Below, one piece after another: positions 35,155-47,250 of a stretch of DNA of 64,000 nt. The position numbers and the translations under genes were made by a program. The stretch lies in assembly GCA_951213105.1 (NCBI GenBank), contig OX578134.1, forward strand, positions 134,536,793 to 134,600,792, written 5' to 3'. The notes below the pieces were generated by a model. That model saw only the letters and a program-made list of their open reading frames with translations, was not told where the DNA came from and made no database searches. Each line of letters starts with the position of its first letter. Positions within the stretch are counted from its first letter, which is position 1. This stretch comes from Amaurobius ferox (Eukaryota > Arthropoda > Arachnida > Araneae > Amaurobiidae).

Positions 35155-35515
35155 TATCGGTGGAAAATTTCCTGTGTAATTTAAAATAGAAATATTCGTT
35201 TGACGGATAAAAAATTTAAATATGAGCAAATATTTTATTTGCGTCTTGAATTACTTTTTTTGGACTTTTTGAAAAAAAAAATAATAAATAATCAAGATTC
35301 AAAAGACGCTTTTGTTATCCTTAGAATCTTATCAATCACTTTTCGCCTGAGTTTTAAACTCGCAGAAATAATAATTCGTGGAGAATTACGAGAAGATAAA
35401 TGAGGGGAAAGTTCTCCTCCGAATTTTGCAAAGTGTTGTGGTAATTAGATTAGGAATACATTGAGAGAGAATTATTTGGCGCGAATGAGTTCCTGGAAAA
35501 ATCACATTTTTTTTT
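35155..35515. repeat. Dispersed repeat family E, copy
   Basis: The longest copy; matches 31505-31700 and, more weakly, 41075-41350. A 67-codon frame at 35200-35403 is not preserved in the other copies. Confidence 0.7.
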
Positions 35516-36257
35516 GTCAGTTAGTGTTGTGTTAATGGCTGGATTTAATTTGTCACTATCACGGAACTTACGGAAGTAAACTATTTGTATCTGTTTTCTG
35601 TTTTAGTCGTCATGCTTGAAATAATGAATTTTATGTTCTGTAATACTTGACAGATAAAATGTGTTCAAACCATGTGGTTACAGATTTGTCAAAATTTCGT
35701 AAATTCGATTTCAAAATTCTTTTTGTGCATAAACTTTTATTGAAGAAAAGGAGAAAACATAATGAGTAACACTGATATTCGTTGTAGATTAACTTGAATC
35801 ATCACATTTTTCGCAATATTTTGAATGGAAGAATGTTGATGATGTGACGATGGTAATAGCTGACGATGTGTAAAAGCTGATGATTGTAAAAACTAACGTG
35901 TGTGACGATGGTAAAAGCTGCCTTAGAGAAGGTTTCGATATTCTTAATGTAAAATTCAACATTTTTATACATTTTACCAGAATTGTTCCATAATCCAGTT
36001 TAAAAAGTATATGAAAATAGAAGATACAATACATATTGGGATATTAATGACAGTAGTTACTTTTACTCTTATCACGTTTCGTCTTGACAAAAAGCAGGTG
36101 AATGCATATTAAGTACATGTTAATTTATAGGTTTTCTAGCTTTGCTAATTTAAAAGATTTCGTCCTATTTCTTCAATTTGGTATTATATTATTCATATGA
36201 GTATTGAGCTAAAATTTTACTTAAACTGGATAAAACAATTGATGAGATAACACTAAC
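35516..36257. other. Gene-free stretch with a short local repeat
   Basis: GACGATGGTAA and AGCTGA/AAGCTG phrases recur three times at about 35847-35925. No gene recognised. Confidence 0.5.
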
Positions 36258-37190
36258 ATTTTTACTTTCCTTATATACATAATGTATAAGGAAATTATTG
36301 TGACGGGGTGGAAAATTCGAATTCTAGTTTTCGACGGAAGAGCACGCTTCAAGCATCCCTGATCACGAATCAAACATTCTTGAGATGATGTCTGTGTGTG
36401 TGTGTGTGTGTGTCAGTGAGTCTATGGAGACGATAACTGACGAACAAATGGGCCGATTCGAACGAAATTTGGTACAAAAATCACAATCTATAAATACTGA
36501 AAGCCTTTGTTTTTAAACGGACTCGAATGTTCAGAACCCCCTAAATTGTAGAGTGAAATTTTGAAAAAAATCTTAAAAAAATCAAATCCTTTAATAAAGT
36601 TACGCAAATAGACATTTCTAATGTAATTTTTTCTTAGAAAACGATTGGCATAAACTTTAGAACGCTAGCATGAACCGTTCTCGAGATATTACGCATTTTT
36701 TAAATAAATTTATCAAAAAATCCCATAAATTAAGAAAAAACTATATTAACTGTTGAGAAACATGTTCACTTTTCATATGTAATATCATGCGATAAATTTG
36801 GTGACATCATTCTCGTGGATCTAGCTCGTTCCGTTCATGAGAAAAAATACTTTGAGTAATACTTTTGTATTTGAACGCCAATAGTTATTTATCTGCTATA
36901 AGAATAACTTATTTCTCCATCTATAACGCTTGGCGAGATTTTGGCGCCAAATTGGGCGGAATGTCGCGACCTTGGCGACATTTTTAAATGTTGCCAAATT
37001 AACGGAAATCTCGCCAAATGGGTAAAAATGACACTAAATCAGTGAAAATGACGACTAATTGACGAAAATTCAATTTCCCAGAAAGAATATAAATAGCTAC
37101 TATACGAAAAACCTATGTTTTTTATTGTTAAAATAGTAAAATCATTACATTATATAAGGAAAGTCATGTGTTGCCCACATCAGATTTTTA
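36258..37190 (-). repeat. Family-1 non-autonomous element, subfamily B, full length
   Basis: It opens TTTTTACTTTCCTTATACATA and TGTATAAGGAAATTA (stem-loop), then GAAAATTCGAATTCTAGTTTTCGACGG, a (TG)n tract at 36390-36412, 'GGGCCGATTCGAACGAAATT' plus TGGTA, the CGTTCTCGAGATATTACG block, and ends GGAAAGTCATGTGTTGCCCACATCAGATTTTT. The last ~490 bases match window start 1-515. The TTGGCGAGATTT ... AAATCTCGCCAA block (36931-37017) forms a nested hairpin specific to this subfamily. Confidence 0.85.
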
Positions 37191-38965
37191 ATTTTACTTC
37201 GGAGGTAATATAAATTTTCTTCCTATTTTGCGATTCGAAGTGTTTCCATTGTGTCTTTCCTCCAGTGATCGACGATCGAACGCTTATTTAGTGCGTATTG
37301 ATAGAGATTATGTAGATCGTATCAAAAGAGTTTTTTAATGCATATTCTATATAACTGGCATAGTTGCTCATAGAAAATACAGGGAGCTAGAATGATTTTA
37401 GTTTAAAACGGGCGATTTGGAAATTGAGTGGTGTTATCTGTATCTATATTATTTAGGTAACGGGCGTTTATTTATGAGCCAAGCAGCGCGACGGTAATTC
37501 GTTCAAGTTCAAAACAGTTTTTGGTAAATTCCTAAAAAATCGAAATTTATTAAGAGCATGCGAAGCATACGTATAACTGATCTCTACCATTTGGCTCGTT
37601 TGTAAGGACTATTTGGCGATTAACTATTGAACACAAACTCCAATGCACACCAAAATTTGGAGATCGATTTATTGATAAGAAATTTTGAATGGCATTGATT
37701 TTCATAATTATCGGTTTTAAAAAGTAGCCGTATTGGCTATATCGCTATCCACGCATTACGATTTGTTAAGAGCTCACAGAAAGATCAAAACATTGATCAA
37801 AAATAATACTTTCCCTCAGTTTGTAAATTACTTAACTAACAATTAATAAAGTTATTAGTGTGAAATGTTGTTAAGGACTTATTGGATTTCAGTAAAATCC
37901 TCAGTTAAATCCATTGATTTATTATATATTCAAAATAAGTGTATGCGAGTTATTGAACGAAAATATTAACCAAATCATTGAACGACGCAGGTAATGTTAC
38001 GTAATGTTGTAAATCATTCCCGTAATATTGGTAAACAAACATTTTTTCCCGGTTTAAAAAGTATAAGAAGGCAATATGTTTGTGCTTTAAGTTTACAGGC
38101 GCATTATGTCTTCATTGTACATTATACAAATATTTATCAAGTTAGTGTACTTTATATACGATTTGTATATTATGACATATGCTATTGTATTATTTGAATT
38201 TACAGTTTGAGAACAAATTGATTCTATTTACCTTTTACTTACGTTTCAAGGAAATTTTCGGAATATTTGGCTCAAACACATACAAGTTAAATGTTTGTTT
38301 ACAAATTGGATTGTCTTCCCAATAAAATATGTAGCATTTTTGTAAGATTTCATAAAAGTTTTTATTTTCCTTTTGTTGTTTAAATTTTAAACAATTTTCA
38401 TTCTTTGAATGACAGTTTTTAAAGAGAATTGGTATGGTAATATTATATTAATTTTTCTGGCTTGTAAATGCCATATGTTACACAAATCATTATATCATTT
38501 TAATTAGTAGATCTATTCTAGATCTTTAATGTCTTAAGTTAATGTTTCATGTTTTAACTAGATGTTTAATTATTCCTTTCAAGTCCAATTTTGGATAATT
38601 ATCCATTTATCCTCTTTATTTTGTCAACTCTTAAATTATGTATATTATAATTAGTGTATGTGTGATAATGTACCTTTAAATATCGTATCATCATTTATTA
38701 TTATATCGTTTCATCTTTTATTAGATCCACATTTAGTAATACTTTCAACTATTTGCAATCTTGTAAAAGAGATTTTTTGGTCTTTATAAAAAAAATCTGC
38801 CTATCAGAAGTTTAAAACGCTCCTAAATATACTGCAATTTGTGGGTGTTGAAATGTATACTTGATTAAAAAAATTAATCTTAGCCATGTTTTTCCATATC
38901 TGTTATGTGAGTCCTGGATAATTTTAAATTGATAAGTTTACGTAGAAACCTTAATATAAATCATT
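37191..38965. other. Gene-free AT-rich stretch with faint LINE-like phrases
   Basis: Around 37885-38095 forward frames read SIDLLYIQNKCMRVIERKY and, after a shift, IGKQTFFPGLKSIRRQYVCA. The QNK-x-x-R-V-I phrase resembles the segment after RT in some LINEs, but the evidence is too thin to assign. Nothing else recognised. Confidence 0.35.
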
Positions 38966-39175
38966 ATTTTGACATAGTATAACGATTTGTGTCAATTGAG
39001 GTATAATTTTTGTGTCAATTAAAATATAATGTTTTGTGTCAATTGAGGTATTATAATGTTTTGTGTGTGGTCAATTGGTGTATAATGTTTTGTGTGTGGT
39101 CAATTGGTGTATAATGTTTTGTGTCAATTGATGTGTAATGTGTGTCAATTGGTGTATGATGTTTTGTGTCATTAT
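38966..39175. repeat. Minisatellite, about 30 bp unit
   Basis: TTTTGTGTCAATTG(A/G)(G/T)GTATAATG recurs about seven times with indels, some units carrying a GTGTG insertion. Confidence 0.9.
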
Positions 39176-39897
39176 CGCCCGTCTGAAAAGCCAAGGGACA
39201 TTCTTCACACTGGTTTTAAAAGCAAAAAACCTGGATTTGGATGAAAGTCTGGATTTTTCTGTCAATCAAATGACTTTCATCCAATGCCTTTGGCTTTCAT
39301 CCATTTAAATAATATAAAATCTTGGATTTGGCTAAGCAAAAATTACAAGTTTACTGGTTTCGCATTTATCCTTGATCTTGATCTACTGCACTGATGAGTC
39401 TGGAAAATTTATCTGATATTCCATTAGTGCTTGATAGTGTCACTGGATTCTGAGTTACTTATCCTTGTAAGTACTGATAAAAGATATTCAACTAATTCTT
39501 GAAACAGATGTGTACTGTATTATATAGTAATGTGTGCATAATTACATTGCTCAATTTTCCAATATTTTAAGATGTCGCACATAAGATATTACAAACTAAA
39601 GAAAGTCTCATTACATATATAAACAAAGATAAGATTTTGCCCTATCATGTTATGATGATTCTGTTGACAAGAGAAAACAAAATTTTTGATGTATCTTTAA
39701 TTTAATGCTTTCAATTCGAAAATTGCATCAGCCATGCACAATTTTTTTCTGATTTGAGAAATGATGAAATTCCCTAATGTGACAGTATTTCTGACAGAAA
39801 CATGTCTTATCCATTTAAGTGAATATTTATAAATGGATTATTATAGAAAGTCACATTTTATGTTGTATTACCGAACTGTCTTGAAAATTGCTTAATT
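39176..39897. other. Gene-free AT-rich stretch
   Basis: Nothing recognised. A TTTCATCC-type short repeat is at 39238-39302. Confidence 0.5.
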
Positions 39898-40047
39898 ATG
39901 CTGGCTCAAAACGAAGAGACCGTAAAAAATAAATACGAAGTTTTTACACTGAAAGTGGATAAATCCCAGAATGGGAAAATTAATCAAACATGTAAGAAAT
40001 TAATGAAAATCTGCATTCAAACATGCGACGAAAGAGAAAAGGTTTAA
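39898..40047 (+). other. 49-codon frame of unknown meaning
   Basis: ATG-initiated frame reading MLAQNEETVKNKYEVFTLKV, then QTCKKLMKICIQTCDEREK, to a stop at 40047. Lys/Glu/Thr-rich with several Cys. No homolog recognised and no splice support. Confidence 0.12.
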
Positions 40048-40395
40048 TTTCTTCTTTTTTTATAGACTAGTGGTTAATTGTGTGTTAGGTTTTACTGGAT
40101 CTCGCATTTAGTTAATTGTTTAGAAAGTCGATGAAGATTTAAATCTATAAGTATTTAAATATTTCTAAGAAAATTTTTGAAGCAATAAGACTGTTTTTAA
40201 ACTATACTTATTTTTGTTAAAGGATGTTTTTTAAAATTAGCAATAATTCAAAATATTCTTATACTAAAAGATAATATCTCTGTGTATGTTTGTCACTTTG
40301 TATTTTTCTGTACATAGTTTAGCGAAAATTTTAAGCAATGCACAACAACGAAATTTGTTATAATGATAATTCCACTCAAATCCTAAAATTCTTAC

Positions 40396-40508
40396 TGGTA
40401 TTTTGTTTTTATTCGAATTAGATGTTGACCCATTAGAAGTTGAATCGGAATGATGGGCCTTAGTAAGTGGTTGTGTGGTATATGCGCCTTCATAGAAGCC
40501 ATACGCAA
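40396..40508 (-). other. Candidate exon with strong donor site
   Basis: On the reverse strand an open frame reads AYGFYEGAYTTQPLTKAHHS then DSTSNGSTSNSNKNKIP and meets ACCA|GTAAGAA at 40396/40395, a near-consensus 5' splice site. A possible 3' splice site, CATGTGTAG, lies at 40509. The Ser/Asn-rich sequence is unlike the surrounding DNA. The frame also continues upstream through a hydrophobic VVVIVTCVV stretch but lacks an ATG. I do not recognise the protein. Confidence 0.22.
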
Positions 40509-40559
40509 CTACACATGTGACAATTACTACAACAAAATTATTGCAAACTTTTTTCAAAA

Positions 40560-41074
40560 AGTGAGAGGCCAGGTCGCCAAAGGTTGCAATTTAATGCAAA
40601 AAGTAAATATAAAAAATAACTTGAAGTTTTCAAAATTAAAAGAGTTATAAATGTACAGAAATTAAATGATTAATTATTTAAATTTCGCATGAATTAGAAT
40701 TATTTAGATGATCCAAAGTTTTTGTCGCATTCTTAATAGCAGAGGATTTTTACAATGCAAATAATCGATATCACAGGTACGCTGTAAGAAACCAAACAGT
40801 TAAAACGTTTGACTACTAACTACAATTAAATAAGTTATATAGTCTAGTGCGGGTGTCATTATTTTCTATTAAACCACAATTTTTGGTTCATCTATTGGTG
40901 AAAATCCTTTCTAATTATTATATACTGTATTTCACAAATAATAAGAAGAAAAATACTTCTGTTAAATAATAATCTATTATTTGTGCAAAATCAACATTAA
41001 ATTTTTAAAGTACATGAAGTAAACATCAAATGCTCCCAGCATTTTCATATACGTTTCAAAACCAAAATGTACAA
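40560..41074. other. Gene-free AT-rich stretch
   Basis: Nothing recognised. Confidence 0.5.
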
Positions 41075-41350
41075 ATGGAAAAGAAAATCCGTGTAATACT
41101 GAAAAATATTTCTTTTTAACTCAACGAAAAAAATCAGTGGCGGCAAATACTTAATTCGTGCCTTGGATAATAGCGAAAAAAGAATTAAAGAAAAATTGCG
41201 CTCTTGTACCCGAAAAATATCTTCAATCAATTTTAGTTATAAAGTCTCCTACATACTGATTGGTTGAAAATGCAAGATAAAGAAATGCGCGAAATTTTTT
41301 TACATTTCGTAAGTGTTATGATATTATTATTAGCTATGTGGGAATTGAAG
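41075..41350. repeat. Dispersed repeat family E, diverged copy
   Basis: AAAATCCGTGTAATACTGAA, GCGTGCCTTGGAT-type phrases and TTTCGTAAGTGTTATGATAT parallel 35165-35450. Confidence 0.45.
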
Positions 41351-41676
41351 ATAAGTCACTATTTTCATTCATCTGTTTGTATGTTTGTGGTCATATTGAC
41401 TAAGTTCATATTTATTAATGGACTTAAATAACCTATATAAATGAAAGTCTGCCTGCCTATTTGTTCTGTATAGAAATGTACAAGTAAAAACATTCCTTAT
41501 TTTACTGAGGGGAACTGCGTCTAGTTTTGATGTTTCTAGAGTTCTAAGAGTTATCGATATATTAATTAAAAAACACAAAATAACCTTTTCCATAGATATA
41601 ACATTAGACAGATAATTATATGCATTTTATTTGAATAAAATTATAACATGTTGATTAGAAGGGGAAATACATTATT

Positions 41677-41995
41677 ACTTTCCCTACATGCATAACATAA
41701 TGTATAGGTAAAGTGTTGTAAACTGGTCGAAAATTCGAATTCGAGTTTTCGAGACTTTAGAGCACGTTTCTAGCATCTCTAACATCGAAAAAATCGTTTT
41801 GCAGTGATGTGTGCGTATGTATGTAAGTATGTGTGTGTGTGTTTATGTGCGTGTCCGTGAGTATGTAGATGCATATTTTATTGATTTTATATGCAATCGA
41901 ATGTTTGAACCCCCCCTCCAGTTTTTGAATAAAATTTTAAACAAAGTTAGTGCATTATGTAAAAAAAGTCCTATGCTGCCAACATCATATATTGT
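41677..41995 (-). repeat. Family-1 element with large internal deletion
   Basis: It opens TTACTTTCCCTACATGCATA and TGTATAGGTAAAGT, has GAAAATTCGAATTCGAGTTTTCGAG, a (TG)n-rich tract (41815-41860) and closes AAAAAAGTCCTATGCTGCCAACATCATAT, the diverged 3' hairpin end. Only about 320 bases remain of roughly 780-930. Confidence 0.7.
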
Positions 41996-43522
41996 TTTGT
42001 AAACATATTATCAAATGCCTTAATAAGGCTTTTGACTTTATTCAATTTAAATAATAAGAAATATGATAGATAAAAAAGCAATAAAATATGTTTATTACAC
42101 TTTTAATTGTTTTTTATTGGCCAATGCCACAGATAAAATGATTGTTGTCAATATTGCTATCCACTATCTGTAATCTATTGTCTGCTATCTGTTACCTGCT
42201 ATCTATAATCAAACATATTAAAACTGGTACGGACAAAAATTTTAATATTTATTTCAGCTTCCATATTACTGCAAAACTTGACCAAACTACATATTTTGTA
42301 AAATGGCTTATAAACAGGACCAAGATGATTTATTTATTTTTTAGACTTAAGTACAAAAATAATTTAGTATAGCGAGAGCATAGATTCTAATACTCATTAT
42401 TGGAAAATAAAATTTGATAAATAAAGGGGAATTTTTTTAAAACAATATAAATGCTATACATATTTTAAATTACCAGCAACATCCAATATAACTGTCAATA
42501 ATTTACATATCTGTGACCTGTCTATTTTGGTGCATTTTAGTTCATAAAACCTCATTTGTAAAAACAATGTTCATTCGATCACCAACGTGAGAAGACTTGA
42601 TTCTTAAAACAAGTGTTAGAAGCTGCCAAATGTTTGTGCTAACAATCCGCATGGAATATACGTGGTATATGTATAGGCTAAACATAATACTATGTAGTCA
42701 CATCAGAAAAGTGAGATTTCTTAACAATTTATATTCCAGCAGTATTCTTAAGTCCCAACTTTATTTTTTAAACTTTCATAAAACGCCTGTTTAACGCATT
42801 ATCTCAAAGTTATCCTTATTGTAATTCAATGTACTTCATTTAAGTATCGTCTTATGATGTTTTGTATTTCGACTTGGAAATATTGGAGAAAATAAATGCA
42901 TTCTGAAAGCATAAATGCACTACGAAACAGAGTGAACAGTAAAAGTTGGTATTTTTTCCAGACGTAAAAGTTGTTCGGACATTTTTAAGACCTTTGAAGA
43001 TAATCAAGTAGATATAGTATGGCATTTTATTTATGTCTGATATTTTATGTGGTATATAAATATTTATATTGAAAGCTTACAGGACTCCATTTTGAGGTAA
43101 TCAAACATGCCTGTAGGTCCGTTTTCGCAAAATAAGATTACAGTTTTATTAAAGGAAGACCAATAAATTGAGATGGATTTATTTACTTTTAAAATTTTAA
43201 TTCAGTAAGTAGGGTTAGTTGCATAGTAGACGTATCCAAATTGACTCGTAAATCTAAATTCTCAAAAATTATTTCGATTCCTGGAATTAAACATAATAAA
43301 TTCTTGATTTTTTAGAAATGGATTTGTATATAATAAAAAACACAGGTTCTGTACTTAAATAAAAAATGGTTCATTAAACAGTATTTAAGTGTCATTATAT
43401 TATATTAGCAGCAATTATCTGATCGCAAAATGTTTAATATTCTTATTGCATATATCGTTTAGTGATGACTCATATAAGCATTTATTCAAATAGTCAAGGA
43501 AAAAATTGTAAACAATCGCAAT
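41996..43522. other. Gene-free AT-rich stretch
   Basis: A local CTATCTGTAATC/CTGCTATCTGTTACC repeat occurs at 42160-42210. No gene recognised. Confidence 0.5.
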
Positions 43523-43526
43523 TTAA

Positions 43527-44389
43527 GGGGACGGTGGACGTTGAAATTTGTTTTATTTACTTATTGACTTAGAAACGTGAAAATTTGTATAAATATTCCT
43601 CTTAACATTACTATATACAATACCATTCAATTTTTTTTCAATTTTGTTATAATTTTGTATTTTTTTTAATTTAATTTTTTAAACGAAAATTTGTAAAATG
43701 CTCCTTGCGTGCCATTTGTTCACATTTTTGATTACCTTTACATTATGATCACTCAAAACCATATTATGAACAAATTTGGGTATTTATTTTTTAATCCCAT
43801 AGAAAGTTAATTTTTTAAAAATATTTTTCTGCATTAAAATTTAATTTTCATCATTTAATTAGGTTCTTTTATTCACTTTTAATTACCTTAATATAGTCCG
43901 ATTGTAAAATGCATACCCAGTTTCATTAAAAAGTATAAGAGGTGTCTTCTTGCCAAATTTCATGCATCTCAGACAAAAATTAAGACGCATGGAGCGTTTC
44001 AAAAATGCAAAACCTTTGAAACTTCTGTTTCGAAAAAAATGTATTCAACCTTTTGCTTACGGGTGGGACAGCGTCTACCCCAAACGAAGAACCTTCCAAA
44101 AAGACAGGTACCCTAACCCAAACAGTTCGACCCCCTTTGCAGGCATTGGCGTCCATGGAATTCGCCGACAGAAACATTGCACCTGCTGCAGCAGGTGCAA
44201 TGTTTGGCCAAATATGTCAAATATCTACCTATGGTATGCCAAATATGTCAAATATCTATCTTTTTGGGAGGTTCTTCGTTTGGGATGGACGCTGTCCCAC
44301 CCCTAAGCAAATGGTAAATGTGTAAAACAATGTTATATATCAAAACTGCTTTTAGTCGATTTTTGCTCATTTCAACGTCCACCGTCCCC
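43527..44389. mobile_element. TTAA-flanked terminal-inverted-repeat DNA transposon, non-autonomous
   Basis: Both ends begin GGGGACGGTGGACGTTGA and agree for 21 bases in inverted orientation (left 43527-43547, right 44369-44389), each flanked by TTAA (43523-43526, 44390-44393). A TTAA target duplication is characteristic of piggyBac-type elements. About 860 bases with no transposase. A fold-back element is nested at 44053-44312. Class by target site only; the termini are not the usual CCC-type piggyBac ends. Confidence 0.8.
44053..44312. mobile_element. Fold-back element nested in the TTAA transposon
   Basis: Arms of about 57 bp, TTGCTTACGGGTGGGACAGC ... AACGAAGAACCTTCC and the inverse at 44256-44312 (GGAGGTTCTTCG ... 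CCCACCCCTAAGCAA), enclose a middle with TTGCAGGCATTGGCGTCC and, at 44172-44205, a perfect 34 bp palindrome centred on CTGCTG|CAGCAG. AATATGTCAAATATCTA occurs twice near 44212 and 44240. It is the only two-armed copy of this family in the window. Confidence 0.8.
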
Positions 44390-44487
44390 TTAAGGCACAA
44401 AAGGGTTAAATATATCTTGTTTTAATCATCTGATCGACATTGTCACTGTGTTCTTTCCAACTGAGAGAGATCTGTGTTCTTCTAAAA

Positions 44488-44810
44488 CAGTGATTCCCAA
44501 CCAGATTTTCGCGGAACCCTAGGGCTCAGCAAGCCCTTGTCAGGGGTTCGGCGAGAAATTTTCAAAAAGGTTGTGAAAAAGTACAACTTTTAGCCTTTTT
44601 TTTATTCAATAAAAACATTTGGTTTTAGTGTAATCTATTGATAAAATAATAAAGCATTTTGAAATTTGAACTTTATTAGATATCTCTGTGATACTTAAAA
44701 TTTAACCACCGAGAATTTTTCTTAGGAAGATAAATTCCGAAAAAGCAGTTCAATTGACATTAATGAACATTACTAACACTCCCATCAACTAATCATGGGG
44801 TTACCAGATA
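44488..44810. repeat. hAT-like element fragment
   Basis: Starts CAGTGATTCCCAACCAG, a hAT-type terminus, and continues GCGGAACCCTAGGGC and a GTCAGGGGTTCGGCG segment. ACACTCCCATCAACTAATCA and GGGGTTACCAG at 44773-44812 match inverted sequence at 20159-20200. The opposite terminus is not present. Confidence 0.5.
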
Positions 44811-44819
44811 AAAATTCTG

Positions 44820-46084
44820 AAAGATCCCAAATATATATTATGCCAAATTATATCGAGTTCTATTGATATATTGAATTCTATTCGTATACAAAGAATTCTA
44901 TCTAGTTCTAGTTTACCACAAAATATACCTATACGAAAAATTTCACAGCCTCAATTTTTATCGTATTCACACTTCACAGACATGCACATAAACACAAATG
45001 CGCATGCGCACATACACAGACGGACACCTTATCGAAAGTTTTTGAAGTGTGTTCAGGTGCCTTTTTGTTAAATTATCGAGTTCCATAATTTTCTTGAGAA
45101 CAACACTATATTCATCTAATAGTATGAGAAAATAATAAATAAATAGATATTTTGATTATTTCTTCATGTTTAATGTAAAATAAAACTAGAGTAAAACTCA
45201 TTATGTAACAAGTCTTTTATACTGAGAACTCACGACAATGTTTTAGAAGTATTTTAATGTAAAATATGAATATGAATTCATATATGATCTTTGTAAATAT
45301 GACTAAATATAATAACGAAAATTGTATTTTTAAAATGTATTTTATATATACATTCTTCTTATTTCTGTAATTCATTGCGGTTAACAATCAGAATATTATT
45401 TAGGACAAATGATATTTGATCCTTATTGGATTTGTAACAAATCTTTAACACACACATACACACATTTCACATTAAAATGGGTAAAACCTCTATTTATTAA
45501 ATACCGTATTAAGAGCATTAAAAAAAAGAATTATCAAAATATTCCAATTCGAACGTGTTTTCATATGAAATTGTAAAACACAACATACATAAATCAAGTA
45601 AACCTCTCTACGTAGAGATCGTTTTTCTCAAAACTAATATTTTTAACCTTATGCACATTGTAGCGTCGAAACTAATTAACCCAAAATAAGAATGCATTGC
45701 ATGTTATTGTATTATGCGCATATTTGCATACTCTACCTAAATCTAATTAACTATCTACCAGTAAATTGTTTATTGTAATTGTCTAAAATAGTTTTTCTGG
45801 TATTTTTATAATTTAATTTCAAAATAATTTTCCTTTTAAACTTCTATGTAATTTTGTATGGAGGTAAAAATATAACCTCTTAAGTGATTATCTTAAGTAA
45901 AATCAGCTTGCATGTGTCACAGTGTAGAAGGTTATACAGAGTTCGTCCTGTATATCCAAAAACCAACGCACCCACTTTACATGCAATCAATTGTTAAAGT
46001 AAAATTTTCTGACAAACTATTATTAAATGTGTTTTGATGTGAATAACATCTATTCTTGGGGTTTCTTTGATTGAAATCACATTA
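44820..46084. other. Gene-free AT-rich stretch
   Basis: Nothing recognised beyond a short (CA)n-like run at 45450-45465. Confidence 0.5.
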
Positions 46085-47250
46085 CGAGAAATGTAAATAC
46101 TTTGGACGTTTATACCTCCGAACCTAATAGATAAAAGTGTAAATAATTTTCGTGTCTTGTCGGAAATATGGTACAAATTATGGAATATATAAAAGTAATT
46201 TTTAATATTTTGAACTTTTTGTTCCTGTAAAACATAGCAAAAATATCTGTCCGAGCAAGTGTTTCTCTCATTTTCCTTACTTTCAACTTGAAATATCTTC
46301 GAAAATGAATTTGATATGAATAGCAAAAGACAAAAATTTGCATTCCGAAATTTAGTTTCTAAATCCATATTTAAAAAACAACTCTTATAGATTTCGAGTA
46401 ATCGTCTTATCAAGTTGAAAAAGATTGAAAAAATTCCGTTTTTCAAGTTTATACAAGTCTCAAATATTAAACGTGCTAGTTATGAGCAAGGATTTATAGA
46501 TCTTTAAAAACTCTACAGGTGTATGTGTCAAATATTAAACGTGCTAGTTATGAGCAAGGATTTATAGATCTTTAAAAACTCTACAGGTGTATGTCTCAAA
46601 TATTAAACGTGCTAGTTATGAGCAAGGATTTATAGATCTTTAAAAACTCTACAGGTGTATGTCTCAAATATTAAACGTGCTAGTTATGAGCAAGGATTTA
46701 TAGATCTTTAAAAACTCTACAGGTGTATGTCTCAAATATTAAACGTGCTAGTTATGAGCAAGGATTTATAGATCTTTAAAAACTCTACAGGTGTATGTCT
46801 CAAATATTAAACGTGCTAGTTATGAGCAAGGATTTATAGATCTTTAAAAACTCTACAGGTGTATGTCTCAAATATTAAACGTGCTAGTTATGAGCAAGGA
46901 TTTATAGATCTTTAAAAACTCTACAGGTGTATGTCTCAAATATTAAACGTGCTAGTTATGAGCAAGGATTTATAGATCTTTAAAAACTCTACAGGTGTAT
47001 GTCTCAAATATTAAACGTGCTAGTTATGAGCAAGGATTTATAGATCTTTAAAAACTCTACAGGTGTATGTCTCAAATATTAAACGTGCTAGTTATGAGCA
47101 AGGATTTATAGATCTTTAAAAACTCTACAGGTATATATAATTGCAATTCAGAACGGACTGTTAATTTTTGAAGTATAGTGGCTATAAATTCGATATTTTA
47201 CCTAGGTTTTCCAATGGGTGGGAAAGCTGTAATATTAGCACTGTAATAGT
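46085..47250. repeat. Dispersed repeat family D, copy 2, carrying a tandem array
   Basis: Homologous to 21600-22215 on both sides of the 46457-47136 array. Reverse-strand frames of 77-150 codons are present before the array but are not kept in the 21.6 kb copy. Confidence 0.7.
46457..47136. repeat. Tandem array, ten 68 bp units, nearly identical
   Basis: Units start at 46457, 46525, 46593, 46661, 46729, 46797, 46865, 46933, 47001 and 47069. Each contains CTCAAATATTAAACGTGC, TAGTTATGAGCAAGG and AAAACTCTACAGG. By eye the only differences are one base at the start of unit 2 and the last bases of unit 10. Such homogeneity implies recent expansion, or an assembly effect. Confidence 0.98.

Noticed and set aside
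36060..36100. Reverse-strand GACGAAACGTGATAAG resembling a PLE ribozyme end
   Set aside because: The matching CTGANGA box is absent, so there is not enough for a hammerhead call.
43950..44325. 118- and 90-codon forward frames
   Set aside because: They run through the nested fold-back element and its palindrome and are absent from related copies.
45994..46446. 150-codon reverse-strand frame
   Set aside because: It lies in dispersed repeat family D and is not open in the 21.6 kb copy; no domain is recognisable.
46457..47136. CRISPR-like array
   Set aside because: Whole 68 bp units are identical with no variable spacers, and the genome is eukaryotic; it is a tandem repeat.
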